Below, in pieces: positions 41,695-50,518 of a stretch of 64,000 nucleotides of DNA (position 1 is the first letter of the stretch; each line of letters begins with the position of its first letter). The notes under the pieces are model-generated. The model saw only the letters and a list, made by a program, of their open reading frames with translations. It was not told the DNA's origin and did not search any database. The stretch spans positions 1-64,000 of the forward strand of contig BLMC01000004.1 of the NCBI GenBank assembly GCA_011959805.1, given 5' to 3'. A program made the position numbers and the translations under genes. The DNA comes from Lachnospiraceae bacterium (lineage in GTDB: Bacteria > Bacillota > Clostridia > Lachnospirales > Lachnospiraceae).

Positions 41695-43422
41695 ATGAGT
41701 TTTATGGATGAATTTAACTTCTGGCTCAATGATGATTACTTTGACCAGGCAACAAAGGATGAGCTCTTAAAGATTAAGGATAATGAGAGCGAAATTGAAG
41801 AACGTTTTTACAGGGAGCTTGAGTTTGGCACTGGTGGTCTCCGCGGTGTAATCGGCGCAGGCACAAATCGAATGAACATCTACACAGTAAGAAAAACATC
41901 ACAGGGACTTGCAAACTATATCATCAAAGCTAATGGGCAGGAGAAAGGGATTGCCATCGCATATGATTCACGGTTTATGTCTCCAGAGTTTGCGGATGAG
42001 GCAGCGCTGTGTATGGCAGCAAATGGTATTAAGGCTTATGTGTTTGAATCCTTAAGACCAACCCCGGAGCTTTCTTTTGCATTGAGAACACTTGGCTGCA
42101 TCTCTGGTATTGTTATCACAGCGAGCCATAATCCACCAGAATATAATGGATACAAGGTATACTGGGAGGATGGTGCACAGATTACTGCACCCAAGGACAA
42201 AGATATTATTAGTGAAGTGAAAGCAGTAACAGATTATCATACAGTGAAGACAATGGACAAGCAGGAAGCGATGAACGCTGGTCTGTATCAAGTAATCGGC
42301 AAGGAAATTGATGACGCATACATGGTGGAATTAAAGAAACAGATTATTCATCCAGATGTGATTCAAGCGGTTGCAGATGATATTAAGATTGTATATACAC
42401 CGCTGTGTGGAACAGGAAACAAGCCAGTGAGAAGAATTCTCTCGGAACTTGGATTTAAAAATGTATATGTTGTGCCAGAACAGGAGAATCCTGATCCAAA
42501 GTTTACGACATTGGATTATCCAAACCCAGAAGATCCGAAGGCATTTACATATGCCTTGAATCTTGCAAAAGAGAAAAATGCAGACATTGTACTTGCTACA
42601 GACCCAGATGCAGATAGACTTGGCATTTATGCGCTGGATACAAAGAGTGGAGAATACAAGGCGTTTACAGGTAATATGTCAGGTATGCTGATTGCAGAAT
42701 ACATTTTGAGAGAGCGCAGAGCAACAGGAACCATGCCAGAAAATCCTGCGCTTGTCACAACAATTGTTACAACGAATATGACAGCTCCAATTACAAAGGA
42801 ATATAATGTAAAATTAATTGAGGTGCTTACAGGATTTAAGTTTATTGGAGAGCAGATTAAGTTGTTTGAGCAGACAGGTTCTAACAACTATGTGTTTGGT
42901 CTTGAGGAGAGCTATGGATGCCTTGCCGGAACACACGCGAGAGACAAAGATGCAGTCGTAGCAGTAATGTGTCTGTGCGAGGTTGCTGCATGGTGCAAGA
43001 AGAATGGCAAGACGCTGTATGATATGATGCTTGAGATTTATGAAAAGTATGGTTATTATAAAGAGACACAGTATGCAATCACAATGAAAGGGATTGATGG
43101 ATCAAAACAGATTGCTGCATTGATGGACAAGTTCCGCAATAATCCTCCTAAGAAATTTGGCGAGTTGGAAGTAGTGCGCGTAAGAGATTATGAGAATGAT
43201 GTTATTACAGAACTTGCAACAGGGAAAACTTATCCCACAGGTCTGCCAAAGTCCAATGTACTTTATTTTGACCTTACGAATGATTCCTGGTGCTGTGCAA
43301 GACCTTCTGGTACAGAACCAAAGATTAAATTTTATATGGGCGTGAAGGGAACCAGCCTTGAAGATGCCCAGAAAAAGGTAGAAAACTTGACGAATGAGGT
43401 TAAGGCTGTTATCGAAGAATAG
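41695..43422 (+). CDS. Phosphoglucomutase / phosphomannomutase
   Basis: A 575-residue alpha-D-phosphohexomutase of the PgcA type. ITASHNPPEYNGYK holds the catalytic serine; DPDADRLG binds Mg; EESYGC and the C-terminal RPSGTEPKIKFY bind substrate phosphate. It interconverts glucose-6-phosphate and glucose-1-phosphate, feeding rmlA and UDP-glucose. The ATG at 41695 has GGAGG seven bases upstream; an upstream ATG-like start at 41644 lacks support. It is likely an independent transcript. Confidence 0.95.
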   Translation: MSFMDEFNFWLNDDYFDQATKDELLKIKDNESEIEERFYRELEFGTGGLRGVIGAGTNRMNIYTVRKTSQGLANYIIKANGQEKGIAIAYDSRFMSPEFADEAALCMAANGIKAYVFESLRPTPELSFALRTLGCISGIVITASHNPPEYNGYKVYWEDGAQITAPKDKDIISEVKAVTDYHTVKTMDKQEAMNAGLYQVIGKEIDDAYMVELKKQIIHPDVIQAVADDIKIVYTPLCGTGNKPVRRILSELGFKNVYVVPEQENPDPKFTTLDYPNPEDPKAFTYALNLAKEKNADIVLATDPDADRLGIYALDTKSGEYKAFTGNMSGMLIAEYILRERRATGTMPENPALVTTIVTTNMTAPITKEYNVKLIEVLTGFKFIGEQIKLFEQTGSNNYVFGLEESYGCLAGTHARDKDAVVAVMCLCEVAAWCKKNGKTLYDMMLEIYEKYGYYKETQYAITMKGIDGSKQIAALMDKFRNNPPKKFGELEVVRVRDYENDVITELATGKTYPTGLPKSNVLYFDLTNDSWCCARPSGTEPKIKFYMGVKGTSLEDAQKKVENLTNEVKAVIEE

Positions 43423-43440
43423 GAATAAGCAGTAAGTTAG

Positions 43441-43480
43441 ATGGAACCGGACGCTGCGTTTTGCAGCTGTCTGGTTCCAT
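43441..43480 (+). terminator. Strong hairpin after phosphoglucomutase
   Basis: An imperfect stem, ATGGAACC...GGTTCCAT with inner GCTGC/GCAGC pairing, lies 18 bases after the stop. No long T-run follows, so it may be a weak terminator or RNA-stability element. This hairpin overlaps an otherwise possible upstream start for the GtrA gene. Confidence 0.55.
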
Positions 43481-43509
43481 TTCGTGAAAAGAGTGGAGAG
43501 TTGACCGAT

Positions 43510-43965
43510 ATGAATAAATTGCTGGCGCAGATTATGAAGTTTGGTGTGGTGGGCGTAGTCTGTTTCTTGATTGATTACGCGATTGGGATAGCGGTGTTGA
43601 ATATTATTTTGAAACTGGGTGGGAAACAGTATTTTGAACTTGCCTCAATGGTAGGTTCTGCACTGGGATTTACAGTTTCTGTGATTATAAATTATATTTT
43701 AAGTTTTATGTTTGTATTTGAGCGTAAAGAAAACCTTAACCGCAAAGCGGAGTTTGTTGTCTTTATTATATTAAGTGTAATTGGCTTGGGATTAAATCAG
43801 TTCATTATTTGGATATGTGTAGGTCCAATTTATAGAAACATAGCATTTCTGCGCAGATTACTCAATTATAACTTTGCATATACAGGTGCGAAGGTAATCG
43901 CTACAGCAGTCGTGATGGTTTATAATTTTATTAGTAGGAAGGTATTTTTGGAGAAAAAAGCTTAG
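43510..43965 (+). CDS. GtrA family membrane protein
   Basis: A 151-residue protein with four transmembrane helices and the GtrA family pattern: FGVVGVVCFLIDY, IINYILSFMFVFE and a final AKVIATAVVMVYNFISRKVFL. GtrA proteins probably flip polyprenyl-phosphate-linked sugars for glycan modification. GGAGAG lies 10 bases before ATG 43510. No GtrB-like gene is adjacent; the nearest is at 9566. A longer start at 43441 would translate the preceding hairpin. Confidence 0.9.
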   Translation: MNKLLAQIMKFGVVGVVCFLIDYAIGIAVLNIILKLGGKQYFELASMVGSALGFTVSVIINYILSFMFVFERKENLNRKAEFVVFIILSVIGLGLNQFIIWICVGPIYRNIAFLRRLLNYNFAYTGAKVIATAVVMVYNFISRKVFLEKKA

Positions 43966-43981
43966 AACGTGGGGGATAGCA

Positions 43982-45337
43982 ATGTCATTGGCACAGAATA
44001 TCAGAAAAACGATTAACTATAGTAAAAAGAATGGATATACGGAAGCGGCAGTTGCGGCATGGGAGCGGGTGACCGCAAAGTATTATGCGGATTATGATTA
44101 CCATGTGCCGGATAAGGATACTTTAGCAAGACAGAAGGCGGACAAAGACGTATCCAATATTAAATTTTCGATTTTAGTGCCAGCGTATGAGACGCAGGCA
44201 GTTTATATGAATGCGTTGATAAAAAGCTGCATTGCACAAACTTATGAGAATTGGGAGCTTGTCATTGCAGATGGAAGTGAAAAGGATGTTGTCAAGGATT
44301 TAATCAATCAATATGAAGACGTGCGAATACGATATGTTCGTCTGGAAGGAAACAATGGAATCGCTGAGAATACAAATCAAGCGATTGCCTTTGCAACGGG
44401 CGATTATTATGGATTGCTAGATCATGATGATATGCTAACACCGGATGCTTTGTACGAGATGGCTAGCGCTATCGACAAAAGCCGACCGATTCTAGCATAT
44501 TCTGATGAGGATAAGTGTGATATATCAGGAAAGCATTTTTATGACCCTCATATTAAACTTGATTTTAATTTGGATTTGCTTTTGACCAATAATTATATCT
44601 GTCATTTTATGACAGTGCGCGCAGACGTACTTAAGAAACTACAGATTAGAAAAGAATTTGACGGCTCGCAGGATTATGATATCATTCTTAGGATTGTGAG
44701 CAGTCTTTTAATAAAGGAGAAAGAAAATAAAGAAGCAAGGCCAATAGAAGAATTTATTGTACATGTGCCCAAAGTGCTCTATCATTGGCGCTGCCATGAA
44801 AATTCTACTGCAGATAATCCCCAGAGTAAAATGTATGCCTATGAAGCTGGAAAAAAAGCATTGATTGATTTTGCATCGCGCATGGGCTGGAAAGTTGATG
44901 TACGTCATAATAAGCATCTAGGATTTTATCGAATTGAGTATGGTGAGAGCGTACTGGCGCATAGACCAGATTTGGCAGCAGTTGGCGGTTTTGTCGCAAA
45001 ACATGGAAAAGTGGTTTCTGGCATCTACCAAGGACAGCCTTTATTGTATGCTGGATATATGAACAGAATGGATTTGTATCAAAATACAACATGGCTTGAC
45101 TTGCGGAATATGGCAGTCAATAAGGCATATCAGCCAGTTTATCAAGAGGTTACAGGACATGCGTACATCAGTACGTTATTTACGGAGAAAAAAGAGCTGC
45201 CACAGTGGATGCAGGAGTTAGGACAGACCACGGAGGGAGATAAGAAATTGTTGGAGCTTGGCGAAAAGCTATGTAAGCGTTTGATAGAGAGCGGGGCAAG
45301 ATTATTGTTAGACCCTGTCTGTGTGAGAAAAATGTGA
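43982..45337 (+). CDS. GT2 glycosyltransferase
   Basis: A 451-residue protein with an N-terminal GT2 domain (about 60-280): FSILVPAYE, VIADGSE, LLDHDDMLTP (DxD type), and a WRCHENSTA segment seen in two-domain rhamnan-type transferases. The C-terminal half (about 300-450) looks like a shortened second GT-A domain (AAVGGFVAKHGKVVSG) without a clear DxD. It resembles a truncated relative of the gene at 39557. GGGGG lies upstream of the ATG. Confidence 0.86.
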   Translation: MSLAQNIRKTINYSKKNGYTEAAVAAWERVTAKYYADYDYHVPDKDTLARQKADKDVSNIKFSILVPAYETQAVYMNALIKSCIAQTYENWELVIADGSEKDVVKDLINQYEDVRIRYVRLEGNNGIAENTNQAIAFATGDYYGLLDHDDMLTPDALYEMASAIDKSRPILAYSDEDKCDISGKHFYDPHIKLDFNLDLLLTNNYICHFMTVRADVLKKLQIRKEFDGSQDYDIILRIVSSLLIKEKENKEARPIEEFIVHVPKVLYHWRCHENSTADNPQSKMYAYEAGKKALIDFASRMGWKVDVRHNKHLGFYRIEYGESVLAHRPDLAAVGGFVAKHGKVVSGIYQGQPLLYAGYMNRMDLYQNTTWLDLRNMAVNKAYQPVYQEVTGHAYISTLFTEKKELPQWMQELGQTTEGDKKLLELGEKLCKRLIESGARLLLDPVCVRKM

Positions 45338-45368
45338 AAGGAAACAGCCCTTGGAGCGAGAGTGGGAT

Positions 45369-46346
45369 ATGATAAAGTCGACAATTGTGATACCGAATTT
45401 TAATGGGATTCGATATATACAGACATGTCTTGAAAGTCTGTACAGTGGGACCACAAAAGAAATTATTGTCATTGTGGTGGATAATGCATCAACAGATGGC
45501 AGTATGGAATTGGTGCGAGAGCAATTTCCACAGGTAAAATTGGTGGTTAATCAGACCAATACAGGATTTAGTCATGCAGTCAATCAGGGAATTCGTCTAA
45601 GCAAAACACCGTATGTGATTTTGCTAAATAATGATACACAAGTAGATTTATCCTTTGTGCATGAATTGGAAAAAGTTATGGATAATGACAGGCAGAAGCG
45701 TTTTTTTTCTGCTTCGGCAAAACTTATTTCGCTTTATGATAAGGAGAAGATTGATGATGCCGGAGATTACTATTGTGCGTTAGGTTGGGCGTTTGCGAGG
45801 GGAAAAGGGAAGCATACAGATTGTTATAGCAAGGATTGTGATATTTTTGCTGCTTGTGCAGGTGCTGCGATTTATCGCCGGGAATTATTGGAAGAAGATC
45901 AGGTTGGATTGTTTGATGAGGAACATTTTGCATACTTTGAAGACATTGATCTGGGTTATCGGGCAAAAATTTATGGATATAGAAATCGATTTGCGGCAAA
46001 CTCTATAGTATACCATGCAGGAAGCGCCACAAGTGGTTCAAGATACAATGCATTTAAAACTAAGTTGGCATCGAGAAATAGTGTTTATCTTATCTACAAG
46101 AATATGCCAACTTTGCAGATTTTATTGAATCTGCCACTTCTAATGATAGGATTTTTGGTGAAGACGTTGTTTTTTGTCAGAAAAGGGATGGGAAAAGAAT
46201 ATATAATAGGACTTTGGAAAGGGCTGATGCTTTCGATAGGACCTGTTGGGAGAAGACACAAGCAACGATTTATAAAGAAGAGAGTTAGAAATTACGTGTT
46301 GATACAGTTCGAACTTTGGAAGAATTTGTTTCGGCTTTTTGCATGA
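45369..46346 (+). CDS. GT2 glycosyltransferase (rhamnosyltransferase-like)
   Basis: A roughly 325-residue GT2 enzyme with STIVIPNFNG, VVDNASTDGSM, ILLNNDTQV (DxD type) and AYFEDIDLGYRAKIYG, typical of rhamnosyltransferases such as WbbL. A basic C-terminal tail with one or two membrane-associated hydrophobic segments follows. ATG 45369 is chosen as the conserved family start; a TTG at 45351 with AAAGGAAA upstream is a plausible alternative. With rhamnose synthesis genes nearby, rhamnose is a reasonable donor, not proven. Confidence 0.85.
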   Translation: MIKSTIVIPNFNGIRYIQTCLESLYSGTTKEIIVIVVDNASTDGSMELVREQFPQVKLVVNQTNTGFSHAVNQGIRLSKTPYVILLNNDTQVDLSFVHELEKVMDNDRQKRFFSASAKLISLYDKEKIDDAGDYYCALGWAFARGKGKHTDCYSKDCDIFAACAGAAIYRRELLEEDQVGLFDEEHFAYFEDIDLGYRAKIYGYRNRFAANSIVYHAGSATSGSRYNAFKTKLASRNSVYLIYKNMPTLQILLNLPLLMIGFLVKTLFFVRKGMGKEYIIGLWKGLMLSIGPVGRRHKQRFIKKRVRNYVLIQFELWKNLFRLFA

Positions 46347-46359
46347 GGTAAAAAAAAAG

Positions 46360-46388
46360 TTGTACTTTTTGCTCAAATATTGTAGAAT
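46360..46388 (+). promoter_or_regulatory. Predicted promoter upstream of the second polyprenyl glycosylphosphotransferase
   Basis: TTGTAC at 46360-46365 and TAGAAT at 46383-46388 have a 17-base spacer; a TATAAT overlaps at 46388-46393. The A-run before and T-run within give an AT-rich promoter region. Confidence 0.45.
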
Positions 46389-46421
46389 ATAATGAGTTAA
46401 ATTCTTTCCATTGGAATTAAG

Positions 46422-47840
46422 GTGAAAAAATTGATAAGAGATAATCAGAAGTATTTTAACAGACTGCTGGTTTTGCTCGATGCACTGGTTATAGGAGCTG
46501 CTTACTGGCTTTCGTGGTTTTTGTGGCTCGGCGGATATGTGAAAGAAAATGACCCCGGTGCAGGTATTTTGGCAGTGCAGATTTATTTCACTGCTTTTGT
46601 AGTAATCGTTCCGGGATATCTGATTCTGTACAATGCGTTTGATCTGTATTCATCCAAGCGTACAGCAAAGACAGTATATGAAATCTTTAATATTATTCGA
46701 GCAAATACCATAGGGCTTCTAGCAGTTATGGTAGTGCTTTTTGCGATTAATATACCAGACTTTTCGCGCGGAATGATCGGTGTATTCTATGGAATTAACA
46801 TTGTAGCGGAATCACTTATGCGAAAATCAGTTCGCTATGGATTGCGGCGGATGCGCAAAAAGGGCTACAATGTCAAGCATATTTTGCTAGTAGGATATTC
46901 GCGCGCCGCGGAGGAGTACATCAACAAGATTAAGGCGAACCCTGAGTGGGGATATGAAGTTTGTGGTATACTGGATGACCATGTTCCAGTGGGCGCTGTC
47001 TATAAAGGGGTTCATGTGACAGGAGAGATTCATTCCCTACAAGTGATACTTTCTGAAAACAAACTGGATGAGATTGGTATTACGATTTCTCTCTCGGATT
47101 ATGATAGATTGGAAAGTATTGTAAATATTTGTGAGAAGTCAGGGGTTCATACAAAATTTATCCCTGATTATAATAGTGTGATTCCAAGTAGACCCTACTT
47201 AGAAGACCTCGATGGGCTTGCAGTAGTAAATATCCGAAGAGTGCCGCTCAATAACATGATGAATATGTTGATGAAGAGGTTTGTGGATATTGTAGGTGCA
47301 CTTGTTGCCATTTTATTGTCTTCCCCATTTATGTTGGCTGCAGCAATTGGTGTAAAGGTGACAAGCAAAGGACCACTGATTTTTAAGCAGGAGCGGGTTG
47401 GACTGCACAATAAGCCCTTTCAAATGTATAAATTTCGGAGCATGGAGGTACAGAGCACCGCGGACGAAAAAAAGGGGTGGACGACTAAGAATGACCCTCG
47501 AGTTACAAAAGTGGGTAGGATTCTTCGCAGTACGAGTATCGATGAGCTTCCACAGTTTTTTAATGTATTAAAAGGGGATATGAGCCTGATTGGTCCACGT
47601 CCTGAAAGACCTCTTTTTGTGGAGAAATTTAAGGAAGAGATTCCCCGGTATATGATTAAGCATCAAGTACGACCAGGGATTACAGGGTGGGCACAAGTAA
47701 ACGGATATAGAGGAGATACCTCAATCAAAAAGCGGATTGAGTACGATCTTTATTATATTGAAAATTGGTCGATGACATTTGATCTGAAAATTTTATTCCT
47801 TACAGTATTTAAAGGTTTTATTAATAAAAATGCCTATTGA
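46422..47840 (+). CDS. Polyprenyl glycosylphosphotransferase (WcaJ-like), second of two in the window
   Basis: A 472-residue enzyme with five N-terminal membrane helices, a central CoA-binding-like domain ([15 protein letters not shown]), and a sugar-transferase domain (about 280-472) with [42 protein letters not shown] and GPRPERP. The Asp-Glu pair is intact. It is likely an undecaprenyl-phosphate glucose or galactose phosphotransferase that starts the region 3 polymer. The start is GTG at 46422, or TTG at 46431 with AAGGTG upstream. Confidence 0.93.
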   Translation: MKKLIRDNQKYFNRLLVLLDALVIGAAYWLSWFLWLGGYVKENDPGAGILAVQIYFTAFVVIVPGYLILYNAFDLYSSKRTAKTVYEIFNIIRANTIGLLAVMVVLFAINIPDFSRGMIGVFYGINIVAESLMRKSVRYGLRRMRKKGYNVKHILLVGYSRAAEEYINKIKANPEWGYEVCGILDDHVPVGAVYKGVHVTGEIHSLQVILSENKLDEIGITISLSDYDRLESIVNICEKSGVHTKFIPDYNSVIPSRPYLEDLDGLAVVNIRRVPLNNMMNMLMKRFVDIVGALVAILLSSPFMLAAAIGVKVTSKGPLIFKQERVGLHNKPFQMYKFRSMEVQSTADEKKGWTTKNDPRVTKVGRILRSTSIDELPQFFNVLKGDMSLIGPRPERPLFVEKFKEEIPRYMIKHQVRPGITGWAQVNGYRGDTSIKKRIEYDLYYIENWSMTFDLKILFLTVFKGFINKNAY

Positions 47841-47914
47841 GCACTTTTTCATCAATAATTCTGTGCAGAGGTACAAATTTGCGAGCCGCTTTGGGCAGCA
47901 TGGAGGATTATAAA

Positions 47915-49462
47915 ATGCAGGAGTATGATAATAATAAAAACAGTAATGTAAGAAGGATGCCAGGTGGTCCAGACAGACAGCCAAGAAGTCAGGTAGAGAG
48001 TGGTCAGCCAAGGAGACCAGCATCAAAGCCTGTACATCAAGATACGGCGAATGGTCGGACAAGAAGACCAGCGCAGCAGAATACTATGGATGGTCATCCA
48101 AGATCGGCGCGTCAAAGTACAGGGAATGGTCAGCCAAGATCAGTGCGCCAAGATGTCGCTGGCGGTCAACCAAGAAGAAGACCAACAACAGGACAATCTA
48201 CAAGACCAACAGGGCAAGGAATACAAAATAGTCATCCAAGAAAACCAGTTTCGGGTACATCAAATGGTTCGTCAAGACCAGCCAGTAGGATACCGCAAAA
48301 TACGCCGGGAAGTGCGCCAAAGAAAAAGGCTGGAAAGAATACAAAAGGTTTGACCCCACAACAGGCGGCAAAGAAAAAGAGAAAAAAAATCATACTATTT
48401 GTAGCGGAAATTTTTTTGTTGCTGATATTAGTCGGTACTCTCTGGGCAGTCAAAAAGGCTCAGTTGATTCAGCATGTGGATATTAAGCCAGATGATGTCC
48501 ATATCAACAAGGAAGTTCAACAAGTGATTGATGATGGTACTACCAGCATGAAGGGATATAGAAATGTTGCTTTGTTTGGCGTGGACTCGCGCAATAAAGA
48601 ACTTGATAAAAATACACGGACAGATGTAATTATGATTGCGTCTATCAATCAAGATACAAAAGAAGTGAAATTGGTATCTGTTTACCGTGATACTTGGCTA
48701 AATTTGTCTACAGATAAGTATGGCAAGGCAAATGCTGCCTATGCAAAAGGCGGGGCAAAACAGGCAATTAGTATGCTCAACATGAACCTTGACATGGATA
48801 TTACAGATTTTGTTACTGTGGGATTTGATGCGGTGATTCATGTGGTAGATGCAGTCGGTGGCGTTGAGATTAATGTGACTGAAGCAGAAATTAAAGACTT
48901 GAATAACTATCAGATTTCAATGGTAGGAAAGCAGACAGGATTAAATGCAAAAGGAGAACCCAATTTTGAGGCAAGAGAAGGGATAGATTATACTCCTGTC
49001 ACGAAACCAGGTTTGCAGACATTGAATGGACTTCAGGCTACGGCATATTCGCGAATTCGTTATGTAGGAGGAGACGGAGCAAGAACAGAAAGACAAAGAA
49101 CTGTTCTGACACAGATGGCGAAGAAGGCAATGCAGCTAAAACCTGCTACAATTAATGAGATTGCCAATGCTGTGTTTAGTGAGATTGCAACTTCACTTTC
49201 CATTCAGGAAATCCTGTCTCTACTTGCAGATATTGCAAGCTATGATATTGGTGAAACGTCAGGTTTTCCTTTTGCAGAGCATGTCAAAATGAATGGGCGT
49301 GTGGGAAGCCAGAGCGTTGTTGTGCCAATCGATCTCACAAAGAATGTAACCTTGTTGCATGAATTTTTGTTTGATGAACAGGATTATGTTCCATCAGAAA
49401 CGGTGAAGGAGTGTAGCCAACGTATTGTGACAGAAACAGGTATTAGTTATAATGGAGAATAG
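47915..49462 (+). CDS. LytR-CpsA-Psr (LCP) family glycopolymer ligase with basic repeat N terminus
   Basis: Read from ATG 47915 (GGAGG eight bases upstream) the protein has 515 residues. The N-terminal 130 residues are cytoplasmic and rich in Arg, Gln, Pro and Gly, with repeats of about 15 residues containing NGxPRxxRQ-like units. A transmembrane helix follows KKKRKK (about 150-170). The LCP domain (about 200-450) has FGVDSRN, TRTDVIMIASI, LVSVYRDTW and RIRYVGGDGARTERQRTVL, with the conserved arginine and aspartate residues. LCP proteins attach wall glycopolymers to peptidoglycan. A strong terminator follows. Confidence 0.93.
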   Translation: MQEYDNNKNSNVRRMPGGPDRQPRSQVESGQPRRPASKPVHQDTANGRTRRPAQQNTMDGHPRSARQSTGNGQPRSVRQDVAGGQPRRRPTTGQSTRPTGQGIQNSHPRKPVSGTSNGSSRPASRIPQNTPGSAPKKKAGKNTKGLTPQQAAKKKRKKIILFVAEIFLLLILVGTLWAVKKAQLIQHVDIKPDDVHINKEVQQVIDDGTTSMKGYRNVALFGVDSRNKELDKNTRTDVIMIASINQDTKEVKLVSVYRDTWLNLSTDKYGKANAAYAKGGAKQAISMLNMNLDMDITDFVTVGFDAVIHVVDAVGGVEINVTEAEIKDLNNYQISMVGKQTGLNAKGEPNFEAREGIDYTPVTKPGLQTLNGLQATAYSRIRYVGGDGARTERQRTVLTQMAKKAMQLKPATINEIANAVFSEIATSLSIQEILSLLADIASYDIGETSGFPFAEHVKMNGRVGSQSVVVPIDLTKNVTLLHEFLFDEQDYVPSETVKECSQRIVTETGISYNGE

Positions 49463-49469
49463 AGGAGCC

Positions 49470-49515
49470 AATAAGGGACCGTAAAGCCGGTTCCTTATTG
49501 TCTTTGTTGTTTTCA
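49470..49515 (+). terminator. Rho-independent terminator after the LCP gene
   Basis: A 12-base stem (AATAAGGGACCG with CGGTTCCTTATT, one wobble) with a short loop is followed by a T-rich run. It marks the end of the region 3 polysaccharide transcript. Confidence 0.85.
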
Positions 49516-49537
49516 GTAGATTCGGAGGGGGATATTT

Positions 49538-50470
49538 ATGCAGTATAGTGTAGATGTCATATTGCTGACTTATCAGCCTACAAAACCAGTTCTTAGGCTA
49601 ATTAGGGCGTTGGAGGAGCAGACATATCCCGTACGGAAAATTATTATTATGAATACGGAAGAACGATATTTTTATAATCTTTTCTATGGCACAGGTTTTT
49701 TAGAAAAGTATAAAAATATAGAAATTCATCATCTTTCGGAAAAGGAATTTGACCACGGAAGGACAAGAGCGAAGGCAGTGCAGTATTCAAAAGCAGATTT
49801 TTTTGTCTGTATGACACAAGATGCTCTACCAGTGAACGACCAACTTATTCAAAACTTAGTTCTCGCATTGACTACACAGGATAATATTGCCGCAGCATAT
49901 GCAAGACAGCTCCCACATCCAGACTGTCGTGAAATTGAGCAGTACACTAGAAGCTTTAATTATCCAGAAAACTCTTTTGTGAAATCTTTGCAGGATGTGG
50001 AGCGACTTGGAATAAAGACATTCTTTTGCTCCAATGTATGTGCTGCCTATAACAGAGAAATTTATGAGAATATAGGTGGATTTGTAAAGAAAGCAATCTT
50101 TAATGAAGATATGATTTATGCCGGACATGCGGTTAATGCGGGATATTCTATTGCTTATGCAGCGGAAGCATGTGTACAACATTCACACAATTATACTTGT
50201 ATGCAACAGTTTCGTAGAAATTTTGATTTGGGAGTTTCGCAGGCAGAACACCCAGAAGTATTTGAGGTTGTATCTTCAGAACGAGAAGGAATGAAGCTGG
50301 TCCGGGATACTATTCAGCATTTGTGTAAGACAAAACATAGAATATTGATTCCTTATTTGTTTGTATCAAGCGCTTTTAAGTTAATTGGATATCAGTTGGG
50401 AAAACACTTTCAGTCGCTTCCGGTTGGCATAACAAAATGGTGCAGTTCCAGCAAGACATATTGGGATTAA
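49538..50470 (+). CDS. GT2 glycosyltransferase
   Basis: A 310-residue GT2 enzyme with YSVDVILLTYQP, KEFDHGRTRAKAVQYSKADFF and MTQDALP (a QDA motif instead of the usual DxD), then FNEDMIYAGHAV, as in bacterial rhamnosyltransferases of the RfbF/RfbN kind. GGAGGGGG precedes the ATG. It follows the terminator of the main polysaccharide operon and precedes glmS, so it may be part of the glmS transcript. Confidence 0.85.
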   Translation: MQYSVDVILLTYQPTKPVLRLIRALEEQTYPVRKIIIMNTEERYFYNLFYGTGFLEKYKNIEIHHLSEKEFDHGRTRAKAVQYSKADFFVCMTQDALPVNDQLIQNLVLALTTQDNIAAAYARQLPHPDCREIEQYTRSFNYPENSFVKSLQDVERLGIKTFFCSNVCAAYNREIYENIGGFVKKAIFNEDMIYAGHAVNAGYSIAYAAEACVQHSHNYTCMQQFRRNFDLGVSQAEHPEVFEVVSSEREGMKLVRDTIQHLCKTKHRILIPYLFVSSAFKLIGYQLGKHFQSLPVGITKWCSSSKTYWD

Positions 50471-50518
50471 AGTGAGAATATTTTATAGGGCAGTAGTGAA
50501 AAATGGAGGATAGAATAT

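Noticed and set aside
43441-43509. Upstream start for the GtrA gene
   Set aside because: This would translate the stem of a hairpin; the downstream ATG at 43510 has a good ribosome binding site and gives the normal GtrA N terminus.
50471-50518. glmS ribozyme
   Set aside because: Only 48 bases separate glmS from the upstream gene, too short for the ribozyme core, and none of its conserved sequence is seen.
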